Shown here: one piece after another, positions 34,819 through 42,417 of the stretch | How positions within the stretch are numbered: the stretch's first letter is position 1 | Layout of the letters: the number at the start of each line of letters is the position of its first letter | Source: CAG-177 sp003514385 | Lineage (GTDB): Bacteria > Bacillota > Clostridia > Oscillospirales > Acutalibacteraceae | Assembly: GCA_051920445.1 (NCBI GenBank) | Contig: JBPPLN010000001.1 | Coordinates: 248,001-312,000 of the forward strand | Direction of reading: 5' to 3' | Length of the DNA: 64,000 nt | Program-made: the position numbers and the translations under genes | Notes under the pieces: generated by a model | The model's input: only the letters and a program-made list of their open reading frames with translations | Databases searched by the model: none | What the model was told of the DNA's origin: nothing

Positions 34819-34848
34819 TTGACTTGCAATATCCGTTGGTGGTATTAT
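34819..34848 (+). promoter_or_regulatory. Sigma-A promoter of asd
   Basis: TTGACT (34819-34824) and TATTAT (34843-34848) are 18 bases apart. The resulting leader of about 105 bases shows no T-box or lysine-riboswitch elements that I can recognise. Confidence 0.6.
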
Positions 34849-34963
34849 TTTAATGTTATATCCTGACGGAGCTTCTTTTCAAGGTCACACACTATTATAT
34901 TGCAAAATCTCTGTCAATACAACAATTTTTTCACTCAAAAACGTTTTTCGGAGGAACTTTATC

Positions 34964-36046
34964 ATGAAGCATTTCAAAGTAGGTATCATAGGCGCAACAG
35001 GTATGGTCGGTCAGAGGTTCGCCACCCTGCTTGAGGATCACCCCTGGTTCGAGGTCTGCGCGCTCGCCGCTAGCTCGCGCTCCGCGGGCAAGACATACGA
35101 AGAGGCTCTCGGAACCAAATGGTGCATGAAAAAGCCCATTCCCGAGAAGTTCAGGAACATGATAATCATGGACGCGGAGAAAGATGTTGAAAAAATCGCA
35201 TCGATGGTCGATTTCGTCTTCTGCGCGGTCAACATGAACAAGGATGAGATAAAGGCGCTCGAGCTCAAATATGCAAAAGCCGAATGCCCCGTTGTTTCAA
35301 ACAACAGCGCAAACCGCTTCACTCCCGATGTTCCGATGATAATCCCCGAGCTCAACCCCGATCACGCTGACATAATCAAGGCGCAGAGGGAGAGGCTCGG
35401 CACAAAGCGCGGATTCATCTCCGTCAAATCCAACTGCTCACTTCAGAGCTACGTTCCGGCGCTGTTCCCGCTTTCCGAGTTCGGAGTCAAGGATGTTCTC
35501 GTCTGCACATATCAGGCGATCTCCGGCGCGGGCAAGACTTTTGAGACATGGCCCGAGATGATAGACAACGTCATCCCCTACATCGGCGGCGAGGAGGAGA
35601 AATCCGAGAGAGAGCCGCTCAAGATATGGGGCAAGATAGAGGGCGGCGAGATAGTTCCCGCGAAGAGTCCGAACTTCACCGCACAGTGCCTGCGCGTTCC
35701 CGTATCGGACGGTCACATGGCTGCGGTATTCGTGAGATTCGAAAACAAGCCCACAAAAGAACAGATACTTAAAATCTGGAAGGATTTCAAGGGATATCCT
35801 CAGCAGGTCGGGCTGCCCAGCGCGCCAAAGCAGTTCCTCAACTACTTTGAAGAGGACAATATGCCTCAGACTCGCCTCAACAGAGAGCTCGAGGGCGGCA
35901 TGGCGATTTCGGTCGGCCGTCTGCGCGAAGATACCCAGTATGATTACAAATTTGTCTGCCTTTCACACAATACGCTCAGAGGCGCCGCCGGCGGAGCCGT
36001 GCTCATGGCGGAGCTGCTTTGCGAAAAGGGATATATGGACAGATAA
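34964..36046 (+). CDS. asd: Aspartate-semialdehyde dehydrogenase
   Basis: Reduces aspartyl phosphate to aspartate semialdehyde, the branch to lysine/diaminopimelate, threonine and methionine. The 360-residue protein is of the archaeal/fungal-like subgroup: VGIIGATGMVGQRFATLL (NADP-binding), VVSNNSANR, catalytic Cys in VKSNCSLQSYV and YQAISGAGKTFETWPEM. The ATG at 34964 has GGAGG nine bases upstream. A terminator-like hairpin separates it from dapA. Confidence 0.95.
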   Translation: MKHFKVGIIGATGMVGQRFATLLEDHPWFEVCALAASSRSAGKTYEEALGTKWCMKKPIPEKFRNMIIMDAEKDVEKIASMVDFVFCAVNMNKDEIKALELKYAKAECPVVSNNSANRFTPDVPMIIPELNPDHADIIKAQRERLGTKRGFISVKSNCSLQSYVPALFPLSEFGVKDVLVCTYQAISGAGKTFETWPEMIDNVIPYIGGEEEKSEREPLKIWGKIEGGEIVPAKSPNFTAQCLRVPVSDGHMAAVFVRFENKPTKEQILKIWKDFKGYPQQVGLPSAPKQFLNYFEEDNMPQTRLNRELEGGMAISVGRLREDTQYDYKFVCLSHNTLRGAAGGAVLMAELLCEKGYMDR

Positions 36047-36053
36047 CATAAAA

Positions 36054-36090
36054 GCCGCCCGGCTGTCTGTCCGGGCGGTTTCCGTTTTTT
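36054..36090 (+). terminator. Hairpin between asd and dapA
   Basis: GCCGCCCGG / CCGGGCGGT with an 8-base loop, then TTCCGTTTTTT. It should terminate at least part of the asd transcription; dapA begins 15 bases later with its own ribosome binding site. Confidence 0.7.
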
Positions 36091-36104
36091 AGGAGGCCGG
36101 CTTT

Positions 36105-36992
36105 ATGAAGAAAGCTGTTTTCACGGGAGCGGCGGTCGCACTCGTCACGCCGTTTCATAAAGACGGAAGTATAAACTACGGAAAGTTAGAAGAGCTTATA
36201 GATTATCAAATCGAAAACTCCACGGACGCCATAGTTGTATGTGCAACGACCGGCGAGAGCCCGACATTGAGCTACGAAGAGCACGAGCAAATCGTGCGCC
36301 GCTGTGTTGAATATGCCGCCGGGAGAGTTCCCGTCATTGCGGGAACGGGCAGCAACGACACAAAAAATGCGCTAAAGCTTTCAAACGACGCGGAAAGAGC
36401 CGGAGCCGACGGTCTGCTTATGGTCACGCCATACTACAATAAGACATCACAGGCAGGACTGATAGAGCATTTCAATTTCATTGCGGACAGAGTCAGCACA
36501 CCGATAATTCTCTACAATGTGCCGAGCCGTACGGGGCTGAATATAAAACCCGAGACCTATTATGAACTTTCGAAGCATAAGAATATAGTGGCGGTAAAGG
36601 AAGCGAACGGCGATATTTCCGCGCTCGCGCAGACCGTAAAACTCTGCGGCGACGAACTGACGATATACAGCGGAAACGATGACCAGATAACGGCGTTCAT
36701 GTCGCTCGGCGCAAGGGGCGTTATATCTGTGCTCTCAAATATCGCACCGATGGCGGTACACGATATGGTCAAAATGTATCTTGATGGCGACACCGCCGCG
36801 AGCACCGAGCTTCAATTAAAATATCTCGACCTTTGCAGCAGCCTGTTTTCCGATGTGAACCCCATACCAGTAAAAGAAGCGATGAACATGATGGGCATGG
36901 ATGTCGGCTCATGCAGGCTGCCGCTGACGCAGATACAGCCGCAGGCAAAGGAGAAGCTCAAAAAGAGCCTCTCCGCTCTCGGAATGATATAA
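36105..36992 (+). CDS. dapA: 4-hydroxy-tetrahydrodipicolinate synthase
   Basis: Condenses pyruvate with aspartate semialdehyde, the committed step to diaminopimelate, lysine and dipicolinate. The 295-residue TIM barrel shows GAAVALVTPFHKDGSINY, GTGSNDT, ILYNVPSRTGLN (Tyr) and IVAVKEANGD (Schiff-base Lys). AGGAGG lies nine bases before the ATG. It leads the dapA-dapB-ACT run. Confidence 0.97.
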   Translation: MKKAVFTGAAVALVTPFHKDGSINYGKLEELIDYQIENSTDAIVVCATTGESPTLSYEEHEQIVRRCVEYAAGRVPVIAGTGSNDTKNALKLSNDAERAGADGLLMVTPYYNKTSQAGLIEHFNFIADRVSTPIILYNVPSRTGLNIKPETYYELSKHKNIVAVKEANGDISALAQTVKLCGDELTIYSGNDDQITAFMSLGARGVISVLSNIAPMAVHDMVKMYLDGDTAASTELQLKYLDLCSSLFSDVNPIPVKEAMNMMGMDVGSCRLPLTQIQPQAKEKLKKSLSALGMI

Positions 36993-37032
36993 GCTCGAAA
37001 GGAACGGCACATGGGTGCCGTAAGGCAAAATA

Positions 37033-37800
37033 ATGCTGAATATTATGCTAAGCGGATGCTGCGGAAGCATGGGCAGAGCCGTCACCGCTTTTGCCGACAG
37101 CCGCGACGATATTAAAATAACAGCGGGAATAGACCGCGAGGGGCGCGAATGCAAATTTCCGACATTCGTCTCGCCTTTCAGCTTCAACGGAAAGGTCGAT
37201 GCTATAATCGACTTTTCGTCCCCTGCCGCCCTGCCGGGTCTGCTTGAATATGCGGTCAGCGCAAAAACTCCGGCAGTCATTGCGACAACGGGTTTGAGCG
37301 AGGCGCACATCGCGCTTATCTATAAAGCGGCAAAAGAGATACCGATATTTTTCAGCGCAAATATGTCGCTCGGAATAAATCTGCTCTGCGAGCTCGCGAA
37401 AACTGCGGCGAGAGTGCTGGGCGGCACATATGACATAGAGATAGTTGAGACTCACCACGCGCAAAAAACAGATGCGCCGAGCGGAACGGCACTGATGCTC
37501 GCGGACGCGATATCATCGGAGCTCGAGCGCAAGCCGTACTACGAATATGACCGCCATCTGCGGCGCACAAAACGCCCGCACGATGAAATAGGCATACACT
37601 CGATACGCGGCGGAACGGCGGTCGGCGAGCACGAGATTATATTTGCAGGCTATAACGAGACGATAAAACTCAGCCACTGCGCGCAGAGCAAGGAACTGTT
37701 CGCGTCAGGAGCTGTGAACGCCGCGAAGTTCATACAAAACAAAGAACCGGGTCTCTACGGCATGAGCGACATGATAGACAGAAAGGATGCGAAGAAGTGA
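37033..37800 (+). CDS. dapB: 4-hydroxy-tetrahydrodipicolinate reductase
   Basis: Reduces the DapA product to tetrahydrodipicolinate. The 255-residue protein begins NIMLSGCCGSMGRAVTAF (NAD(P)-binding) and carries IVETHHAQKTDAPSGTA with the catalytic His and Lys. The ribosome binding site (TAAGG) is weak. A better one (AAAGGAA) serves an out-of-frame ATG at 37011 inside a small hairpin, which could lower DapB translation. DapB shares its substrate with the spore enzymes DpaAB. Confidence 0.96.
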   Translation: MLNIMLSGCCGSMGRAVTAFADSRDDIKITAGIDREGRECKFPTFVSPFSFNGKVDAIIDFSSPAALPGLLEYAVSAKTPAVIATTGLSEAHIALIYKAAKEIPIFFSANMSLGINLLCELAKTAARVLGGTYDIEIVETHHAQKTDAPSGTALMLADAISSELERKPYYEYDRHLRRTKRPHDEIGIHSIRGGTAVGEHEIIFAGYNETIKLSHCAQSKELFASGAVNAAKFIQNKEPGLYGMSDMIDRKDAKK

Positions 37801-38258
37801 AGATAATCGAATCGATAAGCGTGAGCGAGGACGCGACTCTTTTTTCGCTCAGCGACTCCCCCGCCGACATAAGCTTCATTGCGGGCATCTTCGAAAAGAT
37901 TGCAGAAGCGGGAATAGACGTTGACATGATCTCGCAATTTCTGCCGAACAGTTCTCATGCGGGGCTTTCGTTCACGGTCAGCGACGACGATTTCGGCGGC
38001 GTGCTCGAGATAGCGACTCAGCTCAGAGCCGAAAACAAAAAGATCAAAATAAGCGTCAGCTCCGGTAACTGCAAGATATCCGTTAGCGGAGCCGAAATGG
38101 AGGGGCAGCCGGGCGTTGCGGCGCGGGTATTCAAAGCCGCCGCAGACGCAGGGTGCGACATAAGAATGATAAACACATCGGAGACCGAGATATCTCTGCT
38201 CGTTGTCAAAGCCGATGTTGACGCGACGGTCGCGGCGATAAAGAAAGAGTTTGAATAA
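37797..38258 (+). CDS. Stand-alone ACT-domain protein (aspartokinase regulatory-domain-like)
   Basis: A 153-residue protein made of two ACT domains and nothing else. The second half (GNCKISVSGAEMEGQPGVAA, then NTSETEISLLV) closely follows the C-terminal regulatory part of aspartokinase LysC; the first half (SFIAGIFEKIAEAGIDVDMI) matches the preceding ACT domain. No kinase domain is present. The start is a GTG that overlaps the dapB stop in GTGA, with AAAGGA nine bases upstream, so it is coupled to dapB. It probably binds an amino acid (lysine or similar) and may associate with a catalytic subunit encoded elsewhere; this is inference. Confidence 0.85.
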   Translation: MKIIESISVSEDATLFSLSDSPADISFIAGIFEKIAEAGIDVDMISQFLPNSSHAGLSFTVSDDDFGGVLEIATQLRAENKKIKISVSSGNCKISVSGAEMEGQPGVAARVFKAAADAGCDIRMINTSETEISLLVVKADVDATVAAIKKEFE

Positions 38259-38275
38259 AAATAATAAGCATAGAA

Positions 38276-38303
38276 AAAAGCTGCATCTTACGATGCAGCT
38301 TTT
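38276..38303. terminator. Bidirectional terminator between the dap run and the SDR gene
   Basis: A 12-bp perfect stem AAAAGCTGCATC / GATGCAGCTTTT with loop TTAC lies between the convergent ends at 38258 and 38314, with A/T runs on both sides. Confidence 0.9.
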
Positions 38304-38313
38304 AAAATTCAAA

Positions 38314-39117
38314 TCACACGCTCAGGAGTCCTGCGTCGAGCACGAACTGAGAACCGGTCACATAGCGTGCCTTGTCGCTTGCGATATAGAGAACCATATT
38401 TGCGACATCCTCGGGCTCGATCCACGGCACGGGCAGAAGGTTGCCTGCGGAACGCTCGGCGATCTCAAGCGGAGTCGAATGCTCGAGAGCCGCAAGACCG
38501 TCGTTCATGGGAGTGTTTACTCCAGTCGGGTGGATGCTGACAACGCGGATATTATAGGGTGCAAGCTCGATAGCCCACGCCTTTGTCAAACCCGTGAGTC
38601 CCCATTTCGAAGCGGTATAGTGCGAAAGCCTGTTACCGCCGCGCAGACCCATAACGGACGAGTTGTTGATGATAACGCCGCTCTTTTCTTCCATCATGTG
38701 GGGAACGACTCTGCGGGTGACGATGAACGGACCTTTGAGATTGATATCTATCATCGCGTCCCACTCTTCGTCGGTCATCTTATCGACCGTAGCATAGGCG
38801 CAGATGCCTGCGTTGTTGAAAAGTATATCTATCTTGCCGAACTCGGCGATAGCTCTGTCAACGGCATCGGTGACGGCTTTATCATCTCTGACATCGCCGG
38901 CAGCGATAAGGCATCTTCTACCGAGAGCTTCCACTTCCTCTTTCAGGCTCTTGAGCTCGTCGCTCGTGCCGAACGAGTATGCGGGATATTCAATCTTCTT
39001 CGCCACATCAAATGCGACGATATCGGCACCCTCTTTGGCGAGAGCGAGAGCGGTAGCTCTGCCCTGACCGTGTGCGGCGCCGGTTATAAACGCAACTTTG
39101 TTTTCAAAATCAGACAT
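38314..39117 (-). CDS. Short-chain dehydrogenase/reductase (mycofactocin-coupled-like)
   Basis: A 267-residue classical SDR: FITGAAHGQGRATALALA (cofactor loop), NNAG, catalytic Ser (INNSS) and HYTASKWG (Tyr-x-x-x-Lys). The Asp at the end of the second strand (IVAFD) favours NAD. Just after it an insertion (IEYPAYSFGTSDELKSLKEEVEALG in part) resembles that of the mycofactocin-coupled SDRs, in which NAD is held tightly. No mycofactocin gene is in the window. The ATG at 39117 overlaps the end of the upstream AhpD-like gene by eight bases. Confidence 0.85.
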   Translation of the reverse strand: MSDFENKVAFITGAAHGQGRATALALAKEGADIVAFDVAKKIEYPAYSFGTSDELKSLKEEVEALGRRCLIAAGDVRDDKAVTDAVDRAIAEFGKIDILFNNAGICAYATVDKMTDEEWDAMIDINLKGPFIVTRRVVPHMMEEKSGVIINNSSVMGLRGGNRLSHYTASKWGLTGLTKAWAIELAPYNIRVVSIHPTGVNTPMNDGLAALEHSTPLEIAERSAGNLLPVPWIEPEDVANMVLYIASDKARYVTGSQFVLDAGLLSV

Positions 39118-39652
39118 TACGGGTATCTCCATCTTTGCGATATTTGTAGAGCACTTCGTCGAGCGGAACTTTTGCGACGGTATTGAACAGATTTGTTGCG
39201 TACATTATACCTGCAAAAGCGATAAGAAGAACTATCTCCTCGGTTGAAAAACGCTCGGAAAGCTTATTGTATATCTCGTCGGGTATGTTGTGCGGATCTT
39301 TGCAGATAGCGCCGCCGAAATCGACGAGCAGCTTTTCGGTATCCGACAGATGCGGGTTGTCCGGATCATCGCCGGAATCAATAAGTATTTTTCTGAAAAA
39401 GATCGAACATATCAGGCACTCGTTGCCCTCGGATATAGCGTGGGAAAACAGCGATATTGCGCGGTCGCCGATGACCGGCACGAGCTGATCATAGAGCGTG
39501 TACCACTCCATATACGCTTTGAATGCAGGGACATTATGAAGCAGAGTACGCTTCATATTAGTGATGCGTCCGTGCTTTGCTATCTGATCTTCATACTCCC
39601 TCTTAACCTCTTCCGATGAACTTTCGTACTCTGTCATAGGTAAAAAGCTCAT
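39110..39652 (-). CDS. Carboxymuconolactone decarboxylase / AhpD-like protein
   Basis: A 180-residue helical protein of the CMD/AhpD superfamily. The redox-type motif is visible as ISEGNECLICSIFF (Glu, CxxC); the His that usually follows in AhpD is not in place, so peroxidase activity is doubtful. The ATG at 39652 has GGAGG eight bases upstream. It is coupled to the SDR gene, suggesting a two-gene oxidative pathway for one substrate. Confidence 0.75.
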   Translation of the reverse strand: MSFLPMTEYESSSEEVKREYEDQIAKHGRITNMKRTLLHNVPAFKAYMEWYTLYDQLVPVIGDRAISLFSHAISEGNECLICSIFFRKILIDSGDDPDNPHLSDTEKLLVDFGGAICKDPHNIPDEIYNKLSERFSTEEIVLLIAFAGIMYATNLFNTVAKVPLDEVLYKYRKDGDTRNV

Positions 39653-39698
39653 GAAAATTTCCTCCTTTAAACCGTTAAAGCTTTTATTCAAGCAAAAG

Positions 39699-39725
39699 CC
39701 GGCACAATGATGTGCCGTCTTTTTG
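39699..39725 (-). terminator. Terminator of the O-antigen-ligase-like gene
   Basis: On the minus strand GACGGCACA / TGTGCCGGC surround TCAT and are followed by TTTTGCTTG. It overlaps the end of the gene at 39726. Confidence 0.6.
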
Positions 39726-41168
39726 TTATGCTGTTTTTTCCGTCTGCACAGATGCAGACTTTTTCTTTGAGCGTCGGAGATTTTTCTCCGCCTTTCCCGT
39801 AAGCCTTATCTCCTCGGGGTCGTCCTTTATCTTATCCATAATGACAAACAGCAGCGTCATCATCAGAAGATACGGAACGGGGCTGAACAAGCCCGGATTG
39901 ACAAGTGACATCAGCTGCATACCGATATACGCGATAAAAATGAACTTGTTTGTCAGAGTGTTGCGGCGCGCAAAATAGACAATACGCGCAACGAATATAT
40001 ATCCGTAAGCCGCGATGCCGACTATGCCAAAACTGCCGATAACCTGGAACGGCGAGGAATGATACCAACACAGCGCGCCCTTGGCGGAATGATGGACATC
40101 CCTGTTGCCGAAATATCCGAGTCCCCTTCCGAAAACCGGATTCGAGAGGAAATCCTCAACGGCGCGGCGCATGAGCTTGACTCTTATCTCGTTATCGTCT
40201 ATCTGGAGAAGTCTCAGGAGCATATCGCGGAAGAAATAGATAAGATCCCAGAAGAACACGAAGAACATCACAATACCGACAGAGATTATAATGATATTAT
40301 GTACCCTGTGGCGTTTGTCGAAGCAGAGAAGCGCTATCATGCACATCATGACTTCCGCAGTGCCGACTATTGCACCGCCGCGCGATCCGGTTATCATCAT
40401 ACATCCGTAGAACAGCATACCGACCCAGAACCAGCCGTGATTGCCCTTTATCGAACGCAGGAAAGCAAACGGCAGGGCGAAAATAAGAAAAGTTGAGGCG
40501 TTGTTGCGCCACTGGAAAGCAAGAAGCCCGTGAGTCGAGAGCACCCTATCGAGATGCTCACCGTAATATTCGAGGATCATGAAGCAGCAGAACAGCCCCA
40601 TGATTATCATTATTTTTGATATCTTATCCGGCAGAGAATAGTTTTCCCTCAGGCGAATGTGCGAGTTCATGAGATTATAGAACAGCAGCATACCGAAGCC
40701 GAGACCGAGGGTAAAAAATATCGGCATCAGACTAAAATATTCTTTCGCGGTTATCTTGCCGAGACCGCCGAGGGTAACTGCGACGGAGACTGCAAGCATC
40801 GGCCAGAACAGCTCGCCGTGAGGCAGCTTGCGCTGATAATAATTGAAATGGAAGATTATAGCCGCCGCTGCCGGGACGGCAAGCCAGACCATTTTGATGA
40901 ACTCATCGTAAGAATTGTTGCACTTTATAAGGCAAAGACAGAGCAAAAGGAACGGTTCAAGCGCAATTATAACATCCTCGCAAAAAACGAGTATGGTGCA
41001 GATGATCGCAGCAAAGACAAGAAGCCCTATAGCCTCCACACGCAAGACGGTGATAAAACAGGCTATAAGGAAGCAAACCCACATGAACCAATCAGTGGAA
41101 AGATAGTGCTCTATGCTTTTTCTGACGCTTTCAAATTTCGCGTTTTTTGTCAAGTTCATGCTCCTCAT
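39726..41168 (-). CDS. O-antigen ligase-like membrane protein (Wzy/WaaL superfamily)
   Basis: A 480-residue protein with about 12 membrane helices and a large loop holding VFGRGLGYFGN...HHSAKGALCWYHSSP, the pattern of the Wzy_C / WaaL domain, whose members join or polymerise lipid-linked glycans. An Arg/Lys/Ser-rich cytosolic tail follows. No glycosyltransferase genes are adjacent. Start choice: the ATG at 41168 has CGGAG at six bases; an ATG nine bases later and a GTG 30 bases earlier are alternatives. Confidence 0.82.
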   Translation of the reverse strand: MRSMNLTKNAKFESVRKSIEHYLSTDWFMWVCFLIACFITVLRVEAIGLLVFAAIICTILVFCEDVIIALEPFLLLCLCLIKCNNSYDEFIKMVWLAVPAAAAIIFHFNYYQRKLPHGELFWPMLAVSVAVTLGGLGKITAKEYFSLMPIFFTLGLGFGMLLFYNLMNSHIRLRENYSLPDKISKIMIIMGLFCCFMILEYYGEHLDRVLSTHGLLAFQWRNNASTFLIFALPFAFLRSIKGNHGWFWVGMLFYGCMMITGSRGGAIVGTAEVMMCMIALLCFDKRHRVHNIIIISVGIVMFFVFFWDLIYFFRDMLLRLLQIDDNEIRVKLMRRAVEDFLSNPVFGRGLGYFGNRDVHHSAKGALCWYHSSPFQVIGSFGIVGIAAYGYIFVARIVYFARRNTLTNKFIFIAYIGMQLMSLVNPGLFSPVPYLLMMTLLFVIMDKIKDDPEEIRLTGKAEKNLRRSKKKSASVQTEKTA

Positions 41169-41196
41169 TGACTCTCCGATCGTCTGAAATATTTTC

Positions 41197-41287
41197 ACAA
41201 TACATCAAACGAACCGGCTGTCAAAAATACTGCCGAATGTTGCTCCGTTTAGCAGTTAATTTTATCACAAATTCATCGAAAAATCAA
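41197..41287 (-). promoter_or_regulatory. Tandem promoter candidates of the O-antigen-ligase-like gene
   Basis: On the minus strand TTGATT (41282-41287) with TAAAAT (41259-41264), 17-base spacing, and TTGACA (41219-41224) with TATTGT (41197-41202), 16-base spacing. Confidence 0.5.
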
Positions 41288-41297
41288 GAAATAACAA

Positions 41298-42413
41298 TTA
41301 ATCGAACTTTATTATTTCTTCCGCAAGGACACTTGCGGCAGCAAACAGTTCGCGGCGGCAGGAAAGCCGCAATTCGTCCATGCCGTGAGTTCCGTCCGAC
41401 GACACAAAGAGTTTATCTATTCCGAGTGCGGCAGGGTCGGCATCATTTGATGCGCACCCGCAGACGGCGTAAACTTTTGCGCCAGCTTTGGCAGCTCTTT
41501 TGCAGACTCCGCTCATCACTTTTCCGTTGGCACTTTGTGAGTCGAATCTCCCCTCGCCCGTTATAACTACATCGGCATTCGCGGCAAATTTGTCAAAGCC
41601 GAATTCGTCCAAAACTATATCTATGCCGCTTCTGAGTTCGGCATTCAGGAAAGCTGCCGCACCCGCGCCGAGACCGCCTGCGGCACCTGCGCCCGGAAGA
41701 TCTTCCGAATCGAAGTTGAGGCCTCTTTTGAGAACATCAGCCATATGGCGAAGCCCTCGATCGAGCAATTCAACCTGTTCGGCATCCGCGCCTTTTTGCG
41801 GAGCAAAGACATATGCCGCACCGTCAACGCCGAAAAGCGGATTAGTGACATCGCACGCAGCCACTACGGGAACACAAAACGTTTTTTCGGGCGCAATAAT
41901 ATGTTCGACCTCTATGAGCGTTCCGCCGACAGGAACAAATGAATTGTTATTTTTATCGAGAAAACGAAAACCGAGCTCCGACGCCATACCCGCGCCGCAG
42001 TCGTTGGTTGCGCTGCCGCCGAGGCCCAAAACAATACGCTTCGCGCCGCGATTTACGGCATCGCGTATAAGCATACCGACGCCCGCAGTAGTTGTAACGG
42101 TCGGGTCGGCTCTGTCGCCCGCAAGCGGCAGTCCGGCACACGAGGCAGTTTCAATAACGGCAGCGCCGCTTTTGAGCATATAATACTCCGCGCGCAAAGA
42201 TAAGCCGAACGGGTCTTTGGCATCGGCAGATATCCACTCGCCATCGTTAGAATTTGCAAAACTTGAACAAAGCCCCTCGCCGCCATCGGCAGCGGGGAGC
42301 TTTATAACATTGCAGTCCGGTATTCTGTTTCTGAGCGCCGATTCGATTATATCGCAAACCTCGGACGAAGTCAGCGTGCCTTTGAAAGAATCGGGTGACA
42401 GCAGAATATTCAT
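41298..42413 (-). CDS. Glycerate kinase (type 1, GlxK-like)
   Basis: Phosphorylates D-glycerate with ATP. The 371-residue protein begins NILLSPDSFKGTLTSSEVCD and contains PAADGGEG, LGLGGSATNDCGAGMASELGF and GEGRFDSQSANGK, all typical. The ATG at 42413 is four bases past the stop of the M20 peptidase gene; no strong separate ribosome binding site is visible, so coupling to the upstream gene is likely. No glyoxylate or garD genes are near. Confidence 0.92.
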   Translation of the reverse strand: MNILLSPDSFKGTLTSSEVCDIIESALRNRIPDCNVIKLPAADGGEGLCSSFANSNDGEWISADAKDPFGLSLRAEYYMLKSGAAVIETASCAGLPLAGDRADPTVTTTAGVGMLIRDAVNRGAKRIVLGLGGSATNDCGAGMASELGFRFLDKNNNSFVPVGGTLIEVEHIIAPEKTFCVPVVAACDVTNPLFGVDGAAYVFAPQKGADAEQVELLDRGLRHMADVLKRGLNFDSEDLPGAGAAGGLGAGAAAFLNAELRSGIDIVLDEFGFDKFAANADVVITGEGRFDSQSANGKVMSGVCKRAAKAGAKVYAVCGCASNDADPAALGIDKLFVSSDGTHGMDELRLSCRRELFAAASVLAEEIIKFD

Positions 42414-42417
42414 ATTA

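Noticed and set aside
34849..34963. Possible lysine riboswitch before asd
   Set aside because: The leader is too short and lacks the conserved lysine-riboswitch sequence elements.
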